Shown in pieces: positions 1 to 6,942 of a stretch of 7,725 bases of DNA; position 1 is the stretch's first letter, and each line of letters opens with the position of its first letter. The position numbers were made by a program, and so were the translations under genes. The stretch comes from JALNYB01 sp023230065 (GTDB lineage Archaea; Thermoplasmatota; Thermoplasmata; Methanomassiliicoccales; Methanomethylophilaceae): the NCBI GenBank assembly GCA_034006405.1, contig JAVESW010000059.1:1-7725 (forward strand), read 5' to 3'. Under the pieces are notes generated by a model, which made no database searches, was not told the origin of the DNA, and worked only from the letters and a program-made list of their open reading frames with translations.

Positions 1-3000
1 GTAGATGCCTTCTTTCCGTCAACATGCTTGCGGACAATAAGGTCGGCACGTCCGATTATCTCATCTATGGAACGGAATCCCATTGCCGAAAGCTGTCTTC
101 TGACATCCTCAGCAAGGAACCTGAAATAATTTATGAGGTTCTCTGGTGTTCCCTTGAACTTGGAACGCTTATCGGGATCTTGAGTTGCGATACCTACGGG
201 ACATGTGTTAGTCTGACATTTGCGGCACATAATGCAACCCAACACGACCATGGGTGCAGTTGCAAAACCATATTCCTCCGCGCCTAGGAGAGCGGATATT
301 ATAACGTCCCTTCCGGTCTTCATCTGACCATCCACCTGGAGTCTTACCTTTCCTCTCAGACCGCTTATCATGAGGGTCTGCTGAGCTTCAGCGATTCCGA
401 GTTCCCACGGCAATCCTGCATACCTTATAGAAGACAAGGGACTTGCGCCTGTTCCACCATCCGCTCCCGAAATCAGAATGATATCCGCACCGGCCTTTGC
501 AACACCCGCTGCTACTGTTCCTACTCCTGCCTCGGCTACGAGCTTGACACTTACTTTAGCAGTAGGATTGATGCATTTCATGTCGAAGATCAATTGCTTA
601 AGATCCTCGATAGAATAAATATCATGATGAGGAGGTGGAGAAATAAGCGTTATCCCTGGAATCGTATGCCTTGTAGCTGCGATCACCTCATCGACTTTGA
701 ATCCTAACAGCTGTCCACCCTCACCAGGTTTTGCTCCCTGTGCTACTTTTATCTGTATCTCTTCCGCATTGACAAGATACTGCGCGGTCACACCAAATCT
801 TCCAGATGCGATCTGCTTGATCTTTGAACCGAGATCCCTGCCGTCAGCGGTTAGTTTGAACCTTGCAGGATCTTCTCCGCCTTCTCCTGTGTTACTACGA
901 GAGCCGATCCTGTTCATCGCATCTGCAAATGTTTCGTGTGATTCCTTGCTAATCGCACCGAACGAGATGCCCTCGCCGATGAATCTCTTCATTATCGATG
1001 CTGCTGGTTCGACTTCCTTCAGAGGAACAGGTGTTCCCTTCTTGACCTCCATGAGATCACGGATGAAGAATGCACCTGAATCTTCCATTTCTGCGAAAGC
1101 CTTGTAAGATTCCTCATCATTTTCACGAACAGCTGAGTGCAGTGCCTTGACTGATTCAGGATTCCAAGAATGTTTCTCTCCGCCTTTTTTGTAATTGTAA
1201 ACTCCTCTATCTTCTGACAGGGGATCCTTTTCCCCAGGAGAGAATGCCACTTTATGCGACAACATCGCTTCTTCCGATATGTCCTTCAATTTCAATCCAC
1301 TTATGCGCGAGACCGTATTCCCGAAATATTTGTTCGCAACATCCTTATCTATACCAACGGCCTCGAACAGCCTCGAGCCACGATACGATCTTATCGTAGC
1401 GATACCCATCTTGGACATTATCTTGAGGATTCCCTTTTCCAATGCCTTGACGTAGTTGTGTTCCGCCGTACTGACATCGATCTTAAGGGTCTCGTCCTTT
1501 ACCATATTCTCGATCAACGCATATGGTATGTATGGATTGACAACATTTGCACCGTACCCGAACAACAATGCAAAATGCATGACCTCTCTGGGTTCTCCTG
1601 ACTCTAATATTATACTTGTCTGAACACGCTTCTTCTTGGCTACCAGGCTCTGATGAACAGCCGATACGGCCAATAATGAAGGGATAGAAACATTATCTTT
1701 GTCAACACACCTATCTGAAAGGATGATATACGAATTACCAGCATCTACTGCTGCTTCAGCCTTCCTGCAGATGTCTTTCAGGGTCCTTTCCATTCCTTCC
1801 GAACCGTCAACCATAGGAAATGTTATCGGAATGACTGCGGCATTGAAACCTCTGTATTTCAGATTCTTGAGAAGATCCAATTCCCTGTTGGTTATAACAG
1901 GATGCCTGACCTTCACGATATTGCAATGCATAGACGTTGAATCAAGGATATTTTGATGAATGGAACCTATGTATCCGGTTATTGACATCACCAACTCCTC
2001 TCTGATAGGATCTATCGGGGGGTTGGTGACCTGAGCAAATGATTGTCTGAAATAATTGAATAATCTCTGAGGCTTATCGGAAAGGACGGCCAGTGGAGCA
2101 TCGAATCCTGTTGAACCTACAGGTTCCTTGCACTGAGATACCATTGGCTCTATGATCTTGGTGATATCTTCTTGAGTGTAACCGAACTCAAGAAGTTTCT
2201 TGTTCAGATCTGGAACAGAACGTCCAACCTCCCTTCCAGAGGACACCTCATCCAATTCCACTCTTTTTTTCTCCAACCAATCTCTATACGGATATGCAGA
2301 TGCGAGTTCGTTTTTGATTTCAGAATCATACATGATCTTGCCTTTCTGAGTATCGATTATCATCATCTTTCCTGGCATCAAACGACCCGTTTCCTCTACA
2401 TCAGACTCTGGTATCTGTATAACACCAGATTCCGATGCCAAAATGAACAACCCATCCTTTGTCAGTGAATACCTTGCCGGACGAAGACCGTTTCTGTCAA
2501 GCATACCGCCTGCATATCTTCCGTCTGTGAACAGAACTGCTGCCGGACCATCCCACGGCTCCATAAGGATACTATGATATTCGTAGTAAGCCTTCAAACT
2601 GTCAGATATGGGATTCTTATTATTCCAAGACTCCGGGATCATGATAGACAACGCATTGGGCATTGACTTTCCGGACATGGTCAGGAATTCGAACACATTG
2701 TCGAGCGTGGCACTGTCGCTCATACCTCCCTGCATTATCGGGAACAATGATTTGATATCAGGAAGAACTGAAGATTCTAAAACACTCTCCCTTGCTTTCA
2801 TCCATGATCTGTTACCGCGGATGGTGTTGATCTCACCGTTGTGACAGAGCATCCTGAAAGGCTGTGCTAGTTTCCACATAGGTAGAGTGTTTGTACTGAA
2901 TCTTGAGTGCACCATTGCGATCGCTGATTTGAAATTTGGATCTGTGAGATCCTTATAGTAAGTTCTAATCTGAGCAGGCGTGAGCATCCCCTTGTATGTC

Positions 3001-3581
3001 ATAGAACGTGTCGAGAGACTGCAGATGTAGAAATCCTCAGCAGAAGCGATCTTTGATGCTTCTATCCTGTTGCCAACTCTTTTTTGAACAGCGTACAGCT
3101 TATGCTCCAAAATGTCAGAACTGTCATAACTTGTGAGGAAAACCTGGATTATCCTTGGTTCGGTGTCGAGCGCTAAAGGTCCTGGAACCGCATGATCAAC
3201 AGGAACTTCACGCTCTGCGATCTTATGCAGGCCATAACGTTCACATTCTTCATCAAGAATTTCCAAACAAGCATCCTGATCCTTCTTATTCTTAGGTAAA
3301 AAGATCAGCCCTGTTCCGTATCTTCCCAATTCCGGAACAGGTATATCTAGAGTCTTGATGAAATCATGGGGAATCTGCACCGTTATTCCGGTACCGTCAC
3401 CAGTCTTACCATCTGCGTTCTCTGCACCACGGTGAGCCATGTTCTCAAGAATCTGGAGTCCATACTCCACAATCCTATGATCCTTGCTACCGCTAACATT
3501 CACTGCGAGTCCTACTCCACATGAATCTCTCTCGTTTATCGGATCATAGAGACCCAAAGTACCTCTCATGACAGACACCAT
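1..3581 (-). CDS. gltB: Glutamate synthase large subunit, 3' end beyond the window
   Basis: This is the large (alpha) subunit of glutamate synthase, which converts glutamine plus 2-oxoglutarate to two glutamates. The frame is open from the ATG at 3581 to the left edge (1193 codons, no stop). The family is usually near 1500 aa, so the C-terminal GXGXG beta-helix domain is missing only because the window ends. Cys21 (in ERDSCGVG) is the expected class II glutaminase nucleophile, implying removal of a 20-residue propeptide. CHNGEINTIRGN (246-257) is the amidotransferase Asn/Gly motif. The FMN synthase domain shows KPGEGGQLLG, SPPPHHDIYSIEDL (981-994) and GADGGTGASP (1039-1048). The iron-sulfur segment has cysteines 1116, 1119, 1122 and 1127, one more than usual. 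The gene starts 5 nt after glnN. A second in-frame ATG at 3569 is an alternative start, and neither has a visible ribosome-binding site. The identification is firm; the exact start is less so. Confidence 0.96.
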   Translation of the reverse strand, partial: MVSVMRGTLGLYDPINERDSCGVGLAVNVSGSKDHRIVEYGLQILENMAHRGAENADGKTGDGTGITVQIPHDFIKTLDIPVPELGRYGTGLIFLPKNKKDQDACLEILDEECERYGLHKIAEREVPVDHAVPGPLALDTEPRIIQVFLTSYDSSDILEHKLYAVQKRVGNRIEASKIASAEDFYICSLSTRSMTYKGMLTPAQIRTYYKDLTDPNFKSAIAMVHSRFSTNTLPMWKLAQPFRMLCHNGEINTIRGNRSWMKARESVLESSVLPDIKSLFPIMQGGMSDSATLDNVFEFLTMSGKSMPNALSIMIPESWNNKNPISDSLKAYYEYHSILMEPWDGPAAVLFTDGRYAGGMLDRNGLRPARYSLTKDGLFILASESGVIQIPESDVEETGRLMPGKMMIIDTQKGKIMYDSEIKNELASAYPYRDWLEKKRVELDEVSSGREVGRSVPDLNKKLLEFGYTQEDITKIIEPMVSQCKEPVGSTGFDAPLAVLSDKPQRLFNYFRQSFAQVTNPPIDPIREELVMSITGYIGSIHQNILDSTSMHCNIVKVRHPVITNRELDLLKNLKYRGFNAAVIPITFPMVDGSEGMERTLKDICRKAEAAVDAGNSYIILSDRCVDKDNVSIPSLLAVSAVHQSLVAKKKRVQTSIILESGEPREVMHFALLFGYGANVVNPYIPYALIENMVKDETLKIDVSTAEHNYVKALEKGILKIMSKMGIATIRSYRGSRLFEAVGIDKDVANKYFGNTVSRISGLKLKDISEEAMLSHKVAFSPGEKDPLSEDRGVYNYKKGGEKHSWNPESVKALHSAVRENDEESYKAFAEMEDSGAFFIRDLMEVKKGTPVPLKEVEPAASIMKRFIGEGISFGAISKESHETFADAMNRIGSRSNTGEGGEDPARFKLTADGRDLGSKIKQIASGRFGVTAQYLVNAEEIQIKVAQGAKPGEGGQLLGFKVDEVIAATRHTIPGITLISPPPHHDIYSIEDLKQLIFDMKCINPTAKVSVKLVAEAGVGTVAAGVAKAGADIILISGADGGTGASPLSSIRYAGLPWELGIAEAQQTLMISGLRGKVRLQVDGQMKTGRDVIISALLGAEEYGFATAPMVVLGCIMCRKCQTNTCPVGIATQDPDKRSKFKGTPENLINYFRFLAEDVRRQLSAMGFRSIDEIIGRADLIVRKHVDGKKAS

Positions 3582-3586
3582 CGGAC

Positions 3587-5770
3587 TCAGCTGACGAACA
3601 GAAGTTCTCTGTACTTGGGCAGAGGCCACATCTCATCATCTACGATCATTTCCAATGCATCGAGGTGTTTTCTTATGTCTTCTATACGAGGTACGACCTC
3701 GTCATGATATCCAACAGCCATATTACGGCCTTCTTCTGACAAAGCTAACTTATCACATAGATCGTCCATCTGATATGCTATATCCCTTGAAGCACAAATA
3801 TGTTCAGAGATCTCCTTTATCATAGCAAGTTCGTGTGAAGCAAGTTGCTCGAACTCATTCTCTGAGTATAGTTCCTTGATCTTAAACACGTTGTCCAAAA
3901 GAATGGATTGATATCTTGTTGCTACAGGTATAATATGGTTCGATGTCAGATCACTTAAGACGCGGGCCTCTATCTCAATCTTTTTACAGTAGAGTTCCCA
4001 ACGGACCTCATTCCTTGCATTGAGTTCGACATCGGTCATCACACATGTGTCTTTGTATATGCCGATGGTCTGTGCTGTTGTACAGACATCATAGATCACA
4101 GGTACAGATGTCTCGCAATCGAGTCCACGCTTCAGAGCCTCGACCTTCCACTCATCGGAATATCCATTTCCATCAAAGCATACAGGCTTTGCAGCTCTGT
4201 ATGTCTCACGTACTTCATCGAGAACTGCCTGCATAACTGGTGTTCCTGCTTTAATTCTACTATCCACTGCCTTCTTGAATTGCTTAAGCTGATATGCAAC
4301 AACAGTGTTTAATACGGTCATAGGTGCCGCACAATTAGCTGAGGAACCAACTGCCCTGAACTCGAATCTGTTTCCGGTGAACGCAAAAGGAGATGTTCTG
4401 TTCCTGTCTGTGTTATCCACCAGAAGTTCAGGAATCTGCGGAATGCCTAAGCTATATCCCTTCTTAGATCCGATCTTAACCATGTCCTTAGTGTTCAGAA
4501 GCTCTTCGAATGCCTCGGTGACCTGTCTTCCCAGGAATGAAGAGATAATCGCCGGAGGCGCCTCATTAGCTCCAAGCCTATGGGCATTGGTCGCTGTTGA
4601 GATAGATGCCTTCATCAGACCGTTGTTATCATAAACAGCTTTGAGTACGTTAGCCATGAACGTCAAGAATCTAAGATTCTCCTCATCTGTCTTACCAGGT
4701 GACATCAATCCGATGCCATCGGTTGTACCCAGTGACCAGTTGCAGTGTTTTCCTGAACCGTTGATGCCGCCAAACGGCTTCTCATGAAGCAATGCTTTGA
4801 ATCCGTGACGCTCCGCAACCGTTTTCATTATTGACATCAGCAATAAATTATGATCGTTTGCAAGGTTAACTTCCTCGTACACAGGTGCGAGTTCAAACTG
4901 GTTAGGTGCAACCTCGTTGTGTCTTGTCTTGACTGGGATCCCAAGCTTGTATGCTTCGTATTCCAGATCCTTCATGAATTCTAGTGCTCTCTTCGGAATA
5001 GACCCGAAGTAATGGTCGTCAAGCTGCTGATTCTTCGCACTGTCGTGACCCAAAAGTGTGCGTTCCGAAAGTATTAGATCCGGACGTTGCGCCCATAATG
5101 CAGTATCGATAAGGAAATATTCCTGTTCCCAACCTAAATATGATTCGACTGCTGCATTCTTCATTCCGAAATATTCCAAAACCTCGGACGTTGCCTTTGA
5201 AACTGCAGTGATGGATTTCAGAAGAGGTGTCTTATAATCAAGTGCCTCCCCGGTGTATGAAATGAATACAGTAGGGATACAGAGTACATCGCCTAGAATA
5301 AATGCAGGCGACGACGGATCCCATGCTGTATATCCTCTTGCCTCAAAAGTATTCCTTAATCCCCCGCTGGGAAATGATGATGCATCCGGTTCCTGCTGAC
5401 AAAGAAGCTTTCCGCTGAAATTTTCAAGCGATGTGCCCTGTCCGTGCGGTTCCGCGAAAGAATCGTGTTTCTCTGCAGTTCCTCCAGTCAAAGGCTGGAA
5501 CCAGTGCGTATAATGCGTTGCGCCCATATCCATTGCCCAACGCTTCATGCCGACTGCTACATACTCTGCTACGGATTTATCAAGGGTAACGCCCTGTTCG
5601 ATCGATTCATAAACGACTCTTCTGGTCTCAGAAGAGAGGTATTTTCTCATCGTCTCCCTGTTGAAAACGTTACATCCATAATAATCAGATGTTGCAGGCG
5701 CCGGCGGTGCTACGATCACAGGTTCCTTGCGAAATGCTTCTTCGACTGCTCTGAATCTGCTGTTGCTCAT
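3587..5770 (-). CDS. glnN: Type III glutamine synthetase
   Basis: This is a cytoplasmic ATP-dependent ligase that makes glutamine from glutamate and ammonium. The length of 727 aa is typical of type III enzymes and well above types I and II (about 350-470 aa). Visible motifs in order are: SDYYGCNVFN (28-37) in the type III N-terminal region; THWFQPLT (88-95); QQEPDASSFPSGG (125-137); GWEQEYFLID (213-222) with the metal-binding glutamates; RHNEVAPNQFE (283-293); NGSGKHCNWSLG (337-348); EAPPAI (403-408); and TDRNRTSPFAFTGNR (454-468) for ATP/glutamate binding. The C-terminus ends in the family-typical EMWPLPKYRELL (713-724). The ATG at 5770 matches the usual type III N-terminus and lies about 27 nt from a TATA-like box, which suggests a leaderless mRNA. 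It is the first gene of an operon with gltB. No disrupted motif was seen. Confidence 0.97.
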   Translation of the reverse strand: MSNSRFRAVEEAFRKEPVIVAPPAPATSDYYGCNVFNRETMRKYLSSETRRVVYESIEQGVTLDKSVAEYVAVGMKRWAMDMGATHYTHWFQPLTGGTAEKHDSFAEPHGQGTSLENFSGKLLCQQEPDASSFPSGGLRNTFEARGYTAWDPSSPAFILGDVLCIPTVFISYTGEALDYKTPLLKSITAVSKATSEVLEYFGMKNAAVESYLGWEQEYFLIDTALWAQRPDLILSERTLLGHDSAKNQQLDDHYFGSIPKRALEFMKDLEYEAYKLGIPVKTRHNEVAPNQFELAPVYEEVNLANDHNLLLMSIMKTVAERHGFKALLHEKPFGGINGSGKHCNWSLGTTDGIGLMSPGKTDEENLRFLTFMANVLKAVYDNNGLMKASISTATNAHRLGANEAPPAIISSFLGRQVTEAFEELLNTKDMVKIGSKKGYSLGIPQIPELLVDNTDRNRTSPFAFTGNRFEFRAVGSSANCAAPMTVLNTVVAYQLKQFKKAVDSRIKAGTPVMQAVLDEVRETYRAAKPVCFDGNGYSDEWKVEALKRGLDCETSVPVIYDVCTTAQTIGIYKDTCVMTDVELNARNEVRWELYCKKIEIEARVLSDLTSNHIIPVATRYQSILLDNVFKIKELYSENEFEQLASHELAMIKEISEHICASRDIAYQMDDLCDKLALSEEGRNMAVGYHDEVVPRIEDIRKHLDALEMIVDDEMWPLPKYRELLFVS

Positions 5771-5791
5771 AGAAAGGTATTGAGACTTACG

Positions 5792-5809
5792 TATTAATAT
5801 AGTTTTCGA
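5792..5809 (-). promoter_or_regulatory. TATA/BRE-like promoter of glnN-gltB
   Basis: Read on the minus strand, CGAAAAC is followed by TATATTAATA (5801 to 5792), resembling an archaeal purine-rich BRE followed by a TATA box. The box centre is about 27 nt from the glnN ATG. This places transcription initiation at or next to the start codon and fits the absence of a Shine-Dalgarno sequence. If the organism is a bacterium this reading fails. Confidence 0.5.
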
Positions 5810-5833
5810 ATAAGCTTACTAAATGTTCGTAAA

Positions 5834-5848
5834 TAATCAATCTGATTA
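5834..5848. repeat. Second inverted repeat overlapping the operator-like dyad
   Basis: TAATCA-ATC-TGATTA has 6-nt complementary arms and a 3-nt centre. Its right arm shares the ATTA at 5845-5848 with the left arm of the larger dyad. Occupation of the two sites would probably be mutually exclusive if both are bound. A 6-nt dyad in AT-rich DNA can arise by chance, so confidence is modest. Confidence 0.35.
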
Positions 5849-5862
5849 GACAAATGTCTAAT
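5845..5862. promoter_or_regulatory. Perfect inverted repeat, candidate operator
   Basis: ATTAGACA-AA-TGTCTAAT has two perfectly complementary 8-nt arms around a 2-nt centre, typical of a site for a dimeric helix-turn-helix regulator. It lies about 45 nt upstream of the glnN TATA-like box and about 160 nt before the first plus-strand gene. It could therefore control either divergent unit, most plausibly glnN-gltB. It does not match the methanogen NrpR site (GGAA-N6-TTCC). The regulator is unknown. Confidence 0.5.
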
Positions 5863-5970
5863 AGAAATAAATCTTAAAACTGTTATTGACAGGATGCGCA
5901 CCTATATTAGTAATTTTACACAATTAATATATGAAGAAACGAGATGAGTTCAGACAACTACTCTAACAAC

Positions 5971-5985
5971 AAAGAAAGATATATC
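5971..5985 (+). promoter_or_regulatory. Candidate TATA/BRE promoter of the plus-strand gene pair
   Basis: A purine stretch, AAAGAAAG, runs directly into ATATATC. Initiation about 26 nt downstream would fall near 6008, giving a leader of roughly 14 nt before the ATG at 6022. That leader carries GTGA at 6014-6017, four nt before the start codon, a weak match to the GGTGA part of a Shine-Dalgarno sequence. An alternative box, TTAATATAT at 5924-5932, would give a leader of about 65 nt. The choice between them cannot be made from sequence alone. Confidence 0.35.
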
Positions 5986-6021
5986 CCCTAAACTACATGC
6001 ACCGGCACAGAAAGTGAGAAC

Positions 6022-6942
6022 ATGGCGTTGATATTCAAATCAGGAGACGAACTGTTCGATCAAGGTGTAGACCTTATCAAACGCAAGGAATTTGCCAAAG
6101 CAAAATCTAACTTCCAGAAATCCGTGGAAAAAGACGGAAAGAACGCAGAGATCGCAAACATCTACATTTCAATCATAGATGTATATTCCGATCCCAATTC
6201 TGCAGATCGCCTAGAATTCTTGGCAAGCAGACTCGAAGCAACAAACATAGGAGAATTCGAATTCGGACTGACAAGCATCGAATCGAAGAAATTCGCCGTA
6301 GAACTTAGACTCACAGCCGAACGTATAAGAATATTCGCAATGAATGGAAATTCCAATGTTAGAGAAGAAAAGGGAAATAAACTTCTCCAACTCGCACAAA
6401 AATTCCAGATACAGATTGGAAATGACGGCCTTAAGCTTAATGAATTGATATCTAACGATGTAAGCATAACAGGTATCAGAGAAAGTCTCAGTATCCAAGC
6501 TCTAGGTTATGAGACCTTAGCATCTGCCGTCGTCCTTACAGATCCCAAGAAAGCAGCGGAGATGTTGCAGAACGCATACAACTACCGCAGACAGACCGGA
6601 GAGGACGTAGGGGATGATATGAACCTCATCAAAGCCTATTCCAAAACAGCAAAATGCTGGATCTGCGGAAGGTCTACGACCGGTGAAGGGATACATTTCA
6701 TCACCATGTCCAGCGAGATCACTCCTTTCATGAGGACAGAACAAGATGACATCCAGAAATCAGCTCCCGAGAACTTCGAATCTGTCTATGTGTGCCGTCC
6801 CTGTTATTCAGCGATTTCAAGAAGGGCTGATGTAATATCTAAACAATATTTTGATAGAGGTATGCAAGAACTGCGCAACACTGAAGCCAGACTTCAAATG
6901 GAGATTGCAGAAGTACGCGCGTACGCTTCGATGAGACGGTGA
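6022..6942 (+). CDS. Unrecognised protein: TPR-like N-terminus and C-terminal CxxC...CxxC zinc module
   Basis: This is a 306-aa protein that I cannot assign to a named family. Residues 7-57 (GDELFDQGVDLI, then EFAKAKSNFQKSVEKDG) read as a TPR-like helix pair, and 60-205 are predominantly helical with a further repeat-like stretch around 160-190. Cys212/Cys215 (KCWICGR) and Cys258/Cys261 (VCRPCY) form a CxxC-x42-CxxC set expected to bind one zinc. The last 40 residues are a charged amphipathic helix, possibly a coiled coil. No signal peptide or membrane segment is seen, so it is probably cytoplasmic. TPRs usually mediate protein binding, so a scaffold or adaptor role is inference. Its stop overlaps the GTG start of the next gene, suggesting one transcript and coupled translation. 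The start is supported by a weak GTGA ribosome-binding site at 6014-6017. Confidence 0.88.
   Translation: MALIFKSGDELFDQGVDLIKRKEFAKAKSNFQKSVEKDGKNAEIANIYISIIDVYSDPNSADRLEFLASRLEATNIGEFEFGLTSIESKKFAVELRLTAERIRIFAMNGNSNVREEKGNKLLQLAQKFQIQIGNDGLKLNELISNDVSITGIRESLSIQALGYETLASAVVLTDPKKAAEMLQNAYNYRRQTGEDVGDDMNLIKAYSKTAKCWICGRSTTGEGIHFITMSSEITPFMRTEQDDIQKSAPENFESVYVCRPCYSAISRRADVISKQYFDRGMQELRNTEARLQMEIAEVRAYASMRR

Noticed and set aside
697..2844. Several plus-strand open frames (697-1107, 1254-1601, 1699-1956, 2172-2468, 2608-2844)
   Set aside because: They lie antisense to gltB, whose minus-strand frame is continuous and carries all family motifs. Their translations show no recognisable domain.
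4045..5797. Plus-strand open frames at 4045-4236, 4305-4634 and 5444-5797
   Set aside because: Antisense shadows of glnN. The last runs across the glnN promoter without any start signal of its own.
5880..5892. Small inverted repeat CTGT-TATTG-ACAG
   Set aside because: Arms of only 4 nt; expected by chance.
5944..5991. Fifteen-codon mini-ORF (MSSDNYSNNKERYIP) before the plus-strand gene
   Set aside because: It has no ribosome-binding site and no amino-acid run suggesting attenuation, and it would be untranscribed if the promoter at 5971-5985 is used.
5771..6021. Search for the methanogen nitrogen operator GGAA-N6-TTCC or a GlnR/TnrA-like site
   Set aside because: Neither GGAA nor TTCC occurs in the intergenic region, and no TGTNA-N7-TNACA match is present.
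6913..6924. Perfect 12-nt palindrome GTACGCGCGTAC near the end of the 306-aa gene
   Set aside because: It is explained by ordinary codons (V-R-A-Y), has no loop for a useful hairpin, and does not extend further.
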